Origin: CAYNZV01 sp965217095
GTDB lineage: Bacteria; Latescibacterota; UBA2968; UBA8231
Reading direction: 5' to 3'
Assembly (NCBI GenBank): GCA_965217095.1
Contig: OZ244235.1
Location: 4,898,001-4,962,000, forward strand
Length of the DNA stretch: 64,000 nt
Position numbers and translations under genes: made by a program. The notes beneath the pieces were generated by a model. That model had not been told where the DNA came from, did not search any database, and worked only from the letters and a program-made list of their open reading frames with translations. Below are positions 33,383 to 42,275 of this stretch, in pieces; the stretch's first letter is position 1, and the number at the start of each line of letters is the position of its first letter.

Positions 33383-33979
33383 ATGATCAAATCTCTAAAA
33401 GGAATATTGGCGCAGAAATCGCCGACGTCCGTTGTAATCGACGTCAACGGGGTGGGATTCGGCCTCGCGATTTCGCTCTTCGCGTACGATCAGCTCCCAG
33501 CTGAGGGCGAGTCGACGCAGATCTTGACTTACCAGTATGTGAGAGAAGATCGACTCGAGCTGTTCGGGTTCGCCGACGAGCGTGAGCGCGAGATGTTTGA
33601 ACACCTGATCTCAATCTCCGGCATCGGCCCGAACTCCGCGCAAATCATCCTATCGGGGATGTCATTGGAGGACTTGCAGTCGGCAATCGTGAACGAACGC
33701 GTCGGCGATTTAACTTCGATCAAGGGCATCGGCCGCAAGACTGCTGAGCGTATGGTCGTGGAGTTAAAAGACAAGATCCCCGTCGCTCGGAATCTCAAGC
33801 TTGAGACCAAAGGAGTGGCCAGCGGCGAGTCCGCCGTGGTCGAAGAAGCAGTTCTGGCGTTGGCCGCGTTGGGGATAAATACAGCTTCCGCGCGATCCGC
33901 GGTTCGGGCGGCCATCAAGAAGAACGGCGACGCACAAAACGTGCAGACGCTGATCAAACGCGCCCTTCAGGAGCGCTGA
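33383..33979 (+). CDS. ruvA: Holliday junction branch migration protein RuvA
   Basis: 198 residues, standard size. The OB-fold N-terminus (MIKSLKGILAQKSPTSVVID) is followed by the helix-hairpin-helix pair (SGIGPNSAQIILSGM and KGIGRKTAERMVVELKD) and a C-terminal RuvB-binding domain. ATG 33383 gives the family N-terminus; the frame is open further upstream, overlapping ruvC, but has no similarity there. ruvB starts two bases after the stop. Confidence 0.95.
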   Translation: MIKSLKGILAQKSPTSVVIDVNGVGFGLAISLFAYDQLPAEGESTQILTYQYVREDRLELFGFADEREREMFEHLISISGIGPNSAQIILSGMSLEDLQSAIVNERVGDLTSIKGIGRKTAERMVVELKDKIPVARNLKLETKGVASGESAVVEEAVLALAALGINTASARSAVRAAIKKNGDAQNVQTLIKRALQER

Positions 33980-33981
33980 CG

Positions 33982-35007
33982 TTGGACCGAATAATCGATC
34001 CGAATGCAGATGACGACGATCTTAGATTCGACCGAACCCTGCGGCCGACCTCTCTATCAGAGATGTTGGGACAGGTGCGCATCAAGGAGCAGCTTCGCAT
34101 TGCCATTCAGGCAGCAAGCCAACGCGGCGAGGCCATGGACCACGTGCTGCTCTATGGTCCTCCGGGCTTGGGAAAAACGACCATATCTCACGTCATTGCA
34201 CGAGAGCTTGCCGTCGATATCCACCCGACCTCCGGCCCCCTTCTAGAGCGTCCCGGAGAGCTGGCGGGAATACTAACCAAACTCGGACCGCGGGATGTAT
34301 TGTTTATCGATGAGGTTCACCGAGTAAACCGAGTGGTCGAGGAGTATCTCTATTCGGCGATGGAAGACTACCGCATCGACATCATGATCGATCAAGGCCC
34401 GCAGGCGCGTTCGGTATCGATTCCCCTCGAACCGTTCACGCTGATAGGCGCGACTACGCGACAGGCTTTGCTCACCTCACCGTTGCGGGCACGCTTTGGG
34501 ATAACGCTCCATCTGGACTACTACACCGTGGACGAACTCACGCAGATAATCCTGCGCGATGCCCAGCTGCTCGACTTCGTTGTGGATGCCGACGGCGCGC
34601 GAGAGATCGCACAACGGGGCAGAGGCACCGCCCGAACGGCCAAGCGTCTATTGTCGCGCGTTCGAGACTTCGCGCAGGTGAAGGGAGATGGGTCCGTCAA
34701 TATGAGCACGGTCACCAAAGCGCTGGACATGCTCAATGTAGACGCAGTTGGTCTCGACGAGATGGATCTCAAGCTTCTCAGTGCCGTTATCGACCGGTTT
34801 AACGGAGGACCCGTTGGACTCGACAATCTGGCGGCCGTCATCGGCGAGGAAGCAGAGACAATTTCGGACGTATATGAGCCGTACCTGATCAAAGAGGGGT
34901 TCCTGAAACGAACGCCCCGAGGTCGGCGAGCGATGACCCGGGCGTATGAGCACCTGGGACGTCCCTTGCCCACCCAACCCGACCCTGATCAGCTGGATCT
35001 GCTGTGA
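33982..35007 (+). CDS. ruvB: Holliday junction DNA helicase RuvB
   Basis: AAA+ motor that drives branch migration with RuvA. 341 residues: LRPTSLSEMLGQVRIKEQL, P-loop GPPGLGKTT near residue 58, Walker B DVLFIDEVHRVNR, sensor GATTRQALLTSPLRARFG, and a C-terminal winged helix (EGFLKRTPRGRRAMTRAY). It starts at TTG two bases after ruvA. Confidence 0.97.
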   Translation: MDRIIDPNADDDDLRFDRTLRPTSLSEMLGQVRIKEQLRIAIQAASQRGEAMDHVLLYGPPGLGKTTISHVIARELAVDIHPTSGPLLERPGELAGILTKLGPRDVLFIDEVHRVNRVVEEYLYSAMEDYRIDIMIDQGPQARSVSIPLEPFTLIGATTRQALLTSPLRARFGITLHLDYYTVDELTQIILRDAQLLDFVVDADGAREIAQRGRGTARTAKRLLSRVRDFAQVKGDGSVNMSTVTKALDMLNVDAVGLDEMDLKLLSAVIDRFNGGPVGLDNLAAVIGEEAETISDVYEPYLIKEGFLKRTPRGRRAMTRAYEHLGRPLPTQPDPDQLDLL

Positions 35008-35069
35008 GATTCGCACTAATCGCGGCCGCCCAAGTCGATTGGTTGCCGGCATGGTGACCTGAGGACCAG

Positions 35070-35765
35070 GTGCTCGTACTTGCCCTCGACACCTCAACCC
35101 CGACCGGCAGTGTATGCCTGCTCGACCGGGACAGAGTCATCGCCGGACGGCTCTTCGATCCCGGCATTCGGCATTGCCAACGCCTGTTCGTGGAGATCGA
35201 TGAGCTGTACAAACTGAGCGGTTACGAGATGGCAAACACGAATGCCGTGGCGGCGACAATAGGTCCCGGTTCCTTCACCGGTCTCCGCATCGGACTCGCG
35301 GCGGCCAAAGGGATCTGCTTTGCGGCGGACAAACCTCTAGTGACCGTTTCAACGCTCGAGGTGCTGGCATCGCGGTTGCCTTTCTCGCGCCATCCGGTTT
35401 GCGCCATGATCGACGCCAGAAAGGATCAAGTGTACACGGCACGCTACGATATGTCGGAGGACTATCCGGTAGAACTTTCTGCGCCACGAGCGGTAGAACC
35501 CCGTATCCTGATGGGAGAACTGGAGGGAGGACCGGTAGTCTGTACTGGCAACGGAGCTCAACTGTTTGCCGAGCTGCTAGCCGAAAACCCGCTCGCAAAA
35601 CGGGCTCCTCTACACTGTTCGGGGATGGATGCGTCCGCAGTAGGCTGGTTGGCGCTGCGAAAGATAGACGCCGGCCTGTTCGCGGACGTGAATTCGGTTG
35701 AGCCCCTGTACCTGCGCGCGCCCGATGCCCAACCGCCCCGGGTTGAACCATTCGACCGGAAGTAA
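35070..35765 (+). CDS. tsaB: tRNA threonylcarbamoyladenosine biosynthesis protein TsaB
   Basis: Scaffold partner of TsaD/TsaE in making t6A37 on ANN-decoding tRNAs. 231 residues with the ASKHA N-lobe: LVLALDTSTPTGSVCL, and the IGPGSFTGLRIGLAAAKG signature. GAGGA lies 5 bases before GTG 35070. rimI follows after 3 bases, a common pairing. Confidence 0.93.
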   Translation: MLVLALDTSTPTGSVCLLDRDRVIAGRLFDPGIRHCQRLFVEIDELYKLSGYEMANTNAVAATIGPGSFTGLRIGLAAAKGICFAADKPLVTVSTLEVLASRLPFSRHPVCAMIDARKDQVYTARYDMSEDYPVELSAPRAVEPRILMGELEGGPVVCTGNGAQLFAELLAENPLAKRAPLHCSGMDASAVGWLALRKIDAGLFADVNSVEPLYLRAPDAQPPRVEPFDRK

Positions 35766-35768
35766 CCA

Positions 35769-36332
35769 TTGCGCACATCCGATAACCCTCTTTCCCATCT
35801 TTTTGTGCCACGACTTGATATCGACCAAGATGCTGCGGCATTGTGCGAACATTCCAACTCTGAGAAGACGGCTCCAGAAACGTGCCGATGTGTATTGCCG
35901 TTCAACACCAGACACATCCAATCGGCACTGGCCATAGAGCATCTGTCATTTGAATCGCCGTGGTGCGCGCTCGATTTCCAATCGGTTCTCGCCGATGCGT
36001 GCTCGCTGAGTCTTGGTTTGGAGATCGACGGCAGGTTGATAGGATACGCCATCGGCTACCTGGAAGTCCCATCGTTTCATCTTACAAATCTGGCGATCGA
36101 TCCGACCCACCGCAGGTTCGGTCACGCCAACGCCCTCGTGCGGGCAATAATGGTCCAGGCGATTGAGGCTGGCTGCGACGCCTGCACGTTGGAAGTGCGG
36201 GCATCAAACGAAGGCGCCCGACGATTGTACCGCACGCTGGGTTTTGAGGTGGTAGATGTCTGGCGCCGATTCTACACCGCCCCGCCCGAGGACGCCCTCG
36301 TCATGTATCAAGGTCTGAACCGCCATGGCTGA
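35769..36332 (+). CDS. rimI: Ribosomal-protein-alanine N-acetyltransferase RimI-like GNAT
   Basis: 187 residues. The GNAT core begins near residue 47: LAIEHLSFESPWCALDFQ, then HLTNLAIDPTHRRFGHANAL (acetyl-CoA loop), LEVRASNEGARRLYRTLGF and FYTAPPEDALVMYQGL. RimI acetylates the N-terminal alanine of S18. The first 45 residues are an extension of the usual RimI start; part may be untranslated, since the start at TTG 35769 has no clear ribosome site. The end overlaps the next gene by 8 bases. Confidence 0.87.
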   Translation: MRTSDNPLSHLFVPRLDIDQDAAALCEHSNSEKTAPETCRCVLPFNTRHIQSALAIEHLSFESPWCALDFQSVLADACSLSLGLEIDGRLIGYAIGYLEVPSFHLTNLAIDPTHRRFGHANALVRAIMVQAIEAGCDACTLEVRASNEGARRLYRTLGFEVVDVWRRFYTAPPEDALVMYQGLNRHG

Positions 36333-37455
36333 TGTCGTCCTGCGAAATTTAAGCAAGACCTACGATGGAGAGATCGTCGCCGTGAGCAACGTCGATATCG
36401 AAATCGCACACGGGGAGTTTGTCGTGTTGGTGGGGCCCTCTGGCTGTGGTAAATCCACGACCTTGCGGATGGTCGCCGGGTTGGAGGAGATCACCGAGGG
36501 CGAGATCCTTATCGATGGCCAAGTCGTCAATGAGGTGCGTCCGAAAGATCGAGACATTGCGATGGTTTTCCAGAACTACGCTCTTTACCCCCATATGACC
36601 GTGTACCAAAATATGGCCTTCGGGCTCAAGCTCAGGAAGTTCGGCAACGACGAGATAGAGCATCGGGTTCAGGATGCGGCCGGCATACTGGGCATAGCCG
36701 ATCTCTTGGATCGCAGACCGAAGGAGCTCTCCGGTGGCCAGAGACAAAGGGTTGCCGTGGGGCGAGCGATTGTCCGCAAGCCGAAAGTGTTCCTGTTCGA
36801 CGAGCCGCTGTCCAATTTGGACGCCAAATTGAGAGTTCAGATGCGTGCGGAGATCAGCAAGCTGCACGCTCAAATCGGTGCAACCATGATCTACGTCACC
36901 CACGACCAGGTGGAGGCGATGACCATGGGGGACCGAATTGTCGTAATGAAGGAAGGCATCGTACAGCAGATAGACCAACCGCTTCACCTTTACAACTATC
37001 CACGAAACAAATTCGTGGCCGGCTTCATCGGGAATCCGGGTATGAATTTCTTTCACGGGAAGATCGTCGCGGACCACCGAGGCGATTTAGTCTTCGACGA
37101 TGGCGTGCTGAATCTTCGACTCCTTTCTCAGGCCAAGAAGGTTTTGGAAGAACGAGTCGATCGCGAGGTTATCCTCGGTATCCGACCTGAGCACATTCGC
37201 AATCCAGAGACCATGGGCCGTGACACACCGCTAGAAACGATCTCGGCTCGCGTTGAGGTGGTTGAGCCGATGGGGAATGATGTGTTCCTCTATCTGAACA
37301 CCGGAACCTCCAGTTTCATAGCGCGCGTCGAGCCCGACCACGTTCCCGACGTGCAGGACGAAGTCAGTTTGGCGGTGGCCGTGGACAAGATTCATTTTTT
37401 CGACGAGACCAGCGAGGTCAACATCGCGTTGGACCTGGAAGAGGTCCCATCTTGA
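36325..37455 (+). CDS. ugpC: MalK/UgpC-type sugar ABC transporter ATP-binding protein
   Basis: 376 residues. P-loop GPSGCGKST near residue 38, Q-loop VFQNYALYPHMTVYQNMAFG, signature LSGGQRQRVAVGRA, Walker B KVFLFDEPLSNLD, switch HDQVEAMTMGDR. The C-terminal TOBE/MDB domain (GIRPEHI region, from about residue 240) identifies the CUT1 class that serves several sugar permeases (MsmX, UgpC, MalK). No permease or binding protein for sugars lies nearby, so this is a stand-alone ATPase, perhaps shared among distant systems. It overlaps rimI and precedes holB. Confidence 0.92.
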   Translation: MADVVLRNLSKTYDGEIVAVSNVDIEIAHGEFVVLVGPSGCGKSTTLRMVAGLEEITEGEILIDGQVVNEVRPKDRDIAMVFQNYALYPHMTVYQNMAFGLKLRKFGNDEIEHRVQDAAGILGIADLLDRRPKELSGGQRQRVAVGRAIVRKPKVFLFDEPLSNLDAKLRVQMRAEISKLHAQIGATMIYVTHDQVEAMTMGDRIVVMKEGIVQQIDQPLHLYNYPRNKFVAGFIGNPGMNFFHGKIVADHRGDLVFDDGVLNLRLLSQAKKVLEERVDREVILGIRPEHIRNPETMGRDTPLETISARVEVVEPMGNDVFLYLNTGTSSFIARVEPDHVPDVQDEVSLAVAVDKIHFFDETSEVNIALDLEEVPS

Positions 37456-37464
37456 GCAAGCCCG

Positions 37465-38547
37465 ATGTCGCTCGATAGCGTCCCAGGCCAAGAGGGCGCC
37501 AAGACCCTTGCCACAGCTTGGTTGCGAAATCAGCGCATGCCGCACTCCATACTGATCAAGGGACCTGCCGGCACCTCAAAACGTACCCTGGCAATGGAGG
37601 TTGCCAAGGCCGTCAACTGTGCCCAGCCTGGCGGAGCTGCTTGCGATGCGTGCGCCTCATGCCGCAAGATCGACAACCTAGTACATCCAGATGTACACGC
37701 GTTGATGCCGTTGGCTGCCGGCAGCAAGAAGAGCGGCGACACAAGGGAGCAGATGAGGTCCGAGGTGATGGGGTACCTAAACGACCAAACAACCCTCGCG
37801 GTGAGCAATATGAACATTGCGCGGAAACATCTGCTGAACCTGCAACGGGAGATCTATTTTGCCCCTACGGAGGGGAACCGAAAGATAGCAATCATCTTTG
37901 AGGCCGACCGGATGCATCCAGCCGGCTCCAATGCCCTACTAAAGACACTGGAAGAACCTCCCAATCGTGCGTTGCTCATTCTGGTATCGACGTACGCGGA
38001 GCGTCTATTGCCCACGATTCGATCTCGCTGCCAGAATATGGTGACCCACGCTCTTAGCAGGGCAGAGCTGGAAGAGCATTTGCGACCGATGAAACTTGCT
38101 CCAGACCGTTTTGAACTAACCCTGCGTTTGGCGGATGGAAACCTGCGTCGCGCGAACGACATTGCCACGGGGAGCATCGACGCAACACGTACGCGGGTGG
38201 AGAACTTTCTGCTGTCTGCCTGCAAGAAGGAGGACAAGGAATTCTGGCGACTGACGGGGGAGATCGGGGGCAAAGCGGAGCGCGAGGAACTGGAGCGCTT
38301 TTTGGAAATTTGTGCCCAGTACCTGAGAGATCTATTCCTGATCAAATACGGTCGCGAAGATCGGGCACGGCACATCGACCGTAGCGAGTTTTTGCAGCGG
38401 ATGGGTTCCTGCCTGACGCCTGAGATGCTGGAGACTGTAGCGGCGGAGGTGGACCAAACCTTCCAGAACATAACGCAAAACGTTGCCCCCACACTGGCGT
38501 TGGTCGACCTCTGGCGTAGCCTTGGCGTACGGGAAGTAGCCCGTTGA
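37465..38547 (+). CDS. holB: DNA polymerase III delta' subunit
   Basis: Clamp-loader subunit, 360 residues. P-loop-like GPAGTSKRT near residue 31 is degenerate, as is usual for delta'. A zinc motif follows (CAQPGGAACDACASC). IIFEADRMHPAGSNALLKTLEEPP and the sensor-1-type STYAERLLPTIRSRCQ are typical. It starts at ATG 37465 shortly after the ABC ATPase and overlaps rsmA at TGATG. A 30-residue stretch around residues 95-115 (KKSGDTREQMRSEVMGY) is longer than in E. coli HolB. Confidence 0.88.
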   Translation: MSLDSVPGQEGAKTLATAWLRNQRMPHSILIKGPAGTSKRTLAMEVAKAVNCAQPGGAACDACASCRKIDNLVHPDVHALMPLAAGSKKSGDTREQMRSEVMGYLNDQTTLAVSNMNIARKHLLNLQREIYFAPTEGNRKIAIIFEADRMHPAGSNALLKTLEEPPNRALLILVSTYAERLLPTIRSRCQNMVTHALSRAELEEHLRPMKLAPDRFELTLRLADGNLRRANDIATGSIDATRTRVENFLLSACKKEDKEFWRLTGEIGGKAEREELERFLEICAQYLRDLFLIKYGREDRARHIDRSEFLQRMGSCLTPEMLETVAAEVDQTFQNITQNVAPTLALVDLWRSLGVREVAR

Positions 38548-39383
38548 TGCGCCGACCACGGCCACTAAAGAGGTACGGTCAACACTTTCTCAGCGACGGC
38601 ACTGTAATCGAGAAGATCGTTCGGATTGTTTCCCCCGGCGCAGAGGATTTGCTGCTCGAAGTCGGTCCCGGGAGAGGAGCGCTCACCAAACGTCTTGTGG
38701 AAATCGCAGGACCGATCGCTGCCGTCGAGATAGACGAAGAATTGTCGGCACTTTTACAGGAGCGCTTCGATGCCAATGAGGTCCGCCTTCTCAAGGCTGA
38801 CATTCTTCAGGTGGATTTTCGCCGTATCCTCAATGAATCCGGAAAGAAACTCTTGTATGTCGTCGGCAATCTACCGTACAATATTACGGCGCCGTTGTTG
38901 TTTAAACTGCTGGAGAATGCCGAGCTCATCAACCGGTCGTTGCTGATGGTACAGCGCGAAGTGGCCGAGCGTCTGGTCGCGACGCCCGGAAGCAAATCGT
39001 ACGGCGTTTTGTCGGTATTGTTGGGAATACACGCCGATCTAAACATTCGAATACGGGTGAAGCCGCGTTCTTTCAAGCCGATTCCGAAGGTCGATTCGGC
39101 CGTGGTGGAGATAGATTTTTTCCGAACACCGCAATACGAGATTCACGACATCGGAGGCCTTCACCAGCTCGTTCGGACGTGCTTCGGACAACGGCGCAAG
39201 ATGTTGCGGAATTCGCTGCTCACCATGAGTTCCTCAAACCCCGAGATTTCGCTGGAGGAGATCGTCGCGCCAACAGGCATCGAGCTTTCACGACGACCGG
39301 AAACCCTCGCGCTGGAGGAGTTTGCCGAACTCTCGAACGCTTTCTCCGCCGCTCGCGGTACCAACGCGAATACGCGGTGCTGA
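38547..39383 (+). CDS. rsmA: 16S rRNA dimethyladenosine transferase RsmA (KsgA)
   Basis: Dimethylates A1518 and A1519 of 16S rRNA. About 278 residues. KRYGQHFLSD at the start, SAM motif LLEVGPGRGALTKRLVE, motif IV NLPYNITAPLLFKLL and the C-terminal FGQRRKMLRNSL. ATG 38547 overlaps the holB stop; TTG 38544 is in frame just before it. Confidence 0.96.
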   Translation: MRRPRPLKRYGQHFLSDGTVIEKIVRIVSPGAEDLLLEVGPGRGALTKRLVEIAGPIAAVEIDEELSALLQERFDANEVRLLKADILQVDFRRILNESGKKLLYVVGNLPYNITAPLLFKLLENAELINRSLLMVQREVAERLVATPGSKSYGVLSVLLGIHADLNIRIRVKPRSFKPIPKVDSAVVEIDFFRTPQYEIHDIGGLHQLVRTCFGQRRKMLRNSLLTMSSSNPEISLEEIVAPTGIELSRRPETLALEEFAELSNAFSAARGTNANTRC

Positions 39384-39384
39384 T

Positions 39385-41316
39385 GTGGTTGTTCGGTGCG
39401 GGCTATTCGCCGTGGTGTTCGCGACCTTGCTGACGAGTACAGCGTGGGGATCGCAGTATACCTTGCGCTTCAACCGGACGAGCTCGCGGATGAGCTGGAA
39501 CCATCGGCTACCCAGCTGGCAATTTTCGGTTCCAGTGCGCTCCATAGCTGGACCTGATTCAACAACGGCGCTGCTCGTGTCGACTTCTGCCAGCCTGAGC
39601 TACATCCTGGACGAACGGAACGACGTCAAGACCTGGCAGGACAGAGGTCTGGTCAACTGGTCCATCAACTATCCAGTATTGGGTCGAAAAGCAGAAGTCG
39701 GGGTGTCGGGAAATGTGGAAACGCGCAATGCCACCCTGCAGAAGCAGAAGATTCGCAACCAGACTTACGGTGCTCGCCTTCAATACAAACCGTTGGGGAA
39801 AGGTTTGTTTCAAACGCTGAGGGTGCACGTTGCTCCTGGGCTCATTACCGCGACCCGCGTCAGCCGTGCCAAGCTAGATAGCACGATCCAGGAGCGCGGT
39901 GTTCAATACGATGCCCAGATAAGTACTGAACCGATATTTCGAGTCCGGGGCCGAAAACTAAATACCTCAATGCGTCTGACCAAGAGGGACAATACTCTCG
40001 AAAACAACAAGGATCTGAGTGAAGCTCTATCCCTGAATTTGGGGTATAAGCTACCGCGAAAGGCAAACGCAAGCCTCGCCGTCAGCGAATCTCGAACCGC
40101 ACGCGGAGTTACTCGTTCGGTCGTCCAGGCCGACGCCAACCGTCTCGGAGTGACGGATACGACCATATCAGCTGATATCGCCGCCACGCGTAACACCTCA
40201 GTTACCTCCAAAGCCGATTTCAAGGTTATGAGTTTCAAGCTCGACACCAGGCTGTCTTACATAGAGCACTTGAACACCAATACTGCTAGTGATTCGCAAG
40301 ACGCGGGCAATAGATATTTCGGCACGGACCGCGAGAGCAAGCAGTGGCGCTTAGGTACCAACGTTTCCGGCAAGCTGATCGATCAGTTGGTTGTACGGAC
40401 CTCAATCAACCACAAGATCACGGATCAAAGATTCCTCCCGGTAGAGCTCCTAGACGGAGGCCGGTATCGCGACGACAGTGAGGATCGGAGGGACCGAGAC
40501 CTTGCAGTAAACGCTTCTCTCGATTGGCAAATAAGCTCCAAACATACGCTGAAGTATTCGAGCCAGGTTCGTTCTATTCGCGATAAAAATGAAGGCTCCC
40601 CAGAACAGAACCGAGACACCTTTCGCAATACCTCCGCTTTCTCGTACTCCGGGAGGTTCGCTAGCGGACTTCAGTTGACCGTGGGCGTCGGATCCAGTTT
40701 CTATCATCGCGTCAACCTGCACGCTAGCCGCTCGAGCGACAACTCGCGCAATCGCGATCTCAATCTTGACATCAATACCCGCTACGAGCGGCTAGGGACC
40801 AGTATCACCCACACCTTCGGTGTCTCGGCGAGACGAACCGTATACGACTTCGACCGCCAGGTGAATCCACGCGATACCGATCGCAGGAGCAACATTCGGC
40901 GGGGTTGGAGTATGCGCCACGCAATCCAACGCCGATTCACCTCGGCGCTCCAGGTCAACTCGAGCTACACCTACAAGGCAGATGATTTCGGTCGCTTCAT
41001 AGTCGAGAACAACACACAGATCGTGGAGGAAGACAACAACGACCACACGGCCAGTGGCGGTGTTTTGTACCGGCCCAACAAGACGCTTTCGGTGGCCACA
41101 AATTACACCTACAGGTTGGACAGGCAGTGGGATCATGCGTATGAGAATTTCCGCGAGTTCCGCTCGTTGGTGATTCGCAACAAACACGAAAATCTGAGTG
41201 TCACTTTCGACTACAAACCGACGAGGGATTCGACAGTGAACTTTCGCGGTAGCAGATCGCGGCAGCTGAGTGGCACCTTTGATAGTTTCAATATTGGCTA
41301 CGTGAGAACGATCTGA
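39385..41316 (+). CDS. Outer-membrane beta-barrel candidate
   Basis: About 643 residues. With GTG 39385, one base after the rsmA stop, the protein starts with a clean signal peptide (CGLFAVVFATLLTSTAWG). The rest is an almost continuous series of alternating-residue beta strands (LSLNLGYKLPRKANASLAV, SVATNYTYRLDRQ, LTVGVGSSFYH) with polar Asp/Arg/Ser/Asn-rich turns. This is the profile of a large barrel of more than 20 strands. No known OmpA, TonB or porin motif appears, and the last residue is Ile, not Phe. An in-frame TTG at 39322 lies inside rsmA. Substrate unknown. Confidence 0.6.
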   Translation: MVVRCGLFAVVFATLLTSTAWGSQYTLRFNRTSSRMSWNHRLPSWQFSVPVRSIAGPDSTTALLVSTSASLSYILDERNDVKTWQDRGLVNWSINYPVLGRKAEVGVSGNVETRNATLQKQKIRNQTYGARLQYKPLGKGLFQTLRVHVAPGLITATRVSRAKLDSTIQERGVQYDAQISTEPIFRVRGRKLNTSMRLTKRDNTLENNKDLSEALSLNLGYKLPRKANASLAVSESRTARGVTRSVVQADANRLGVTDTTISADIAATRNTSVTSKADFKVMSFKLDTRLSYIEHLNTNTASDSQDAGNRYFGTDRESKQWRLGTNVSGKLIDQLVVRTSINHKITDQRFLPVELLDGGRYRDDSEDRRDRDLAVNASLDWQISSKHTLKYSSQVRSIRDKNEGSPEQNRDTFRNTSAFSYSGRFASGLQLTVGVGSSFYHRVNLHASRSSDNSRNRDLNLDINTRYERLGTSITHTFGVSARRTVYDFDRQVNPRDTDRRSNIRRGWSMRHAIQRRFTSALQVNSSYTYKADDFGRFIVENNTQIVEEDNNDHTASGGVLYRPNKTLSVATNYTYRLDRQWDHAYENFREFRSLVIRNKHENLSVTFDYKPTRDSTVNFRGSRSRQLSGTFDSFNIGYVRTI

Positions 41317-41340
41317 AACATTAATAGGAGATGCTGATCG

Positions 41341-42261
41341 ATGGCGATGGCTCAATCGGAGAAGATCTGGTTTAACGGTGAACTAATAGATTGGAACGAC
41401 GCAAAGATTCACGTTCTCTCCCATGTCGTGCATTACGGATCCAGTGTTTTTGAAGGAATTCGCTGTTATCGCACGAAGAAAGGCCCAGCGGTATTTCGCC
41501 TAGACGATCATATAGGCCGACTCTATGACTCAGCCAAGATCTACCGAATGAATATTCCCTACGAAATCGACGAATTTCGCGACGCTGTTCTCGAGACCAT
41601 TCGCGTCAACAACCTCGAAGCGTGTTATGTTCGCCCGGTCGTGTTCAGAGGTTACGGGGCCATAGGTGTCTTGCCCTTCGATGCTCCGATCGATACGGCT
41701 ATTGCGGTATGGGAGTGGGGGCAGTATCTGGGTGAGGAGGCGGTGGAAAAGGGAGTCTCCGTCTGCACGTCATCCTGGAACAGGATGGCGCCAAACACCA
41801 TCCCCTTCCTCGCCAAGGCCGGAGGAAACTATCTCAATTCGCAGCTGGTGAAAATGGAGGCGAACCTGGACGGGTATGACGAAGGCATTGTACTGGGCAC
41901 CGACGGCTTGGTCAGCGAGGGGAGCGGGGAGAATATCTTTGCCATCAAAAACGACAGCATCTACACTCCGTCATCGAGCTTTTCCATTCTTCCGGGCATT
42001 ACCCGCCACAGCGCTATAGCGCTGGCACGCGACATGGGGTTCAAGGTAGAACAACGAGCCATCCCGAGAGAATTTCTGTACGTTGCGGATGAAATATTCT
42101 TTACTGGAACGGCCGCCGAGATAACCCCGATTCGCGCTGTTGACAAGATTCCGATCGGTAGTGGCAAACGGGGTCCGATCACGCGCAAGCTACAGGAAGC
42201 TTTTTTCGCGATCACCAATGGCGACCAGGATGATCGCCACGGTTGGCTGACCCACGTCTGA
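41341..42261 (+). CDS. ilvE: Branched-chain amino acid aminotransferase (class IV)
   Basis: PLP enzyme for Leu, Ile and Val synthesis and breakdown. 306 residues. VHYGSSVFEGIRCY (substrate-side loop), RMAPNTIPFLAKAGGNYLNS containing the PLP lysine near residue 161, and LVSEGSGENIF then TGTAAEITPI. AGGAG lies 10 bases before the ATG. The oligopeptide-binding protein overlaps its stop, so amino-acid metabolism and peptide import may be co-transcribed. Confidence 0.93.
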   Translation: MAMAQSEKIWFNGELIDWNDAKIHVLSHVVHYGSSVFEGIRCYRTKKGPAVFRLDDHIGRLYDSAKIYRMNIPYEIDEFRDAVLETIRVNNLEACYVRPVVFRGYGAIGVLPFDAPIDTAIAVWEWGQYLGEEAVEKGVSVCTSSWNRMAPNTIPFLAKAGGNYLNSQLVKMEANLDGYDEGIVLGTDGLVSEGSGENIFAIKNDSIYTPSSSFSILPGITRHSAIALARDMGFKVEQRAIPREFLYVADEIFFTGTAAEITPIRAVDKIPIGSGKRGPITRKLQEAFFAITNGDQDDRHGWLTHV

Positions 42262-42275
42262 TGAAGGAGATGACC

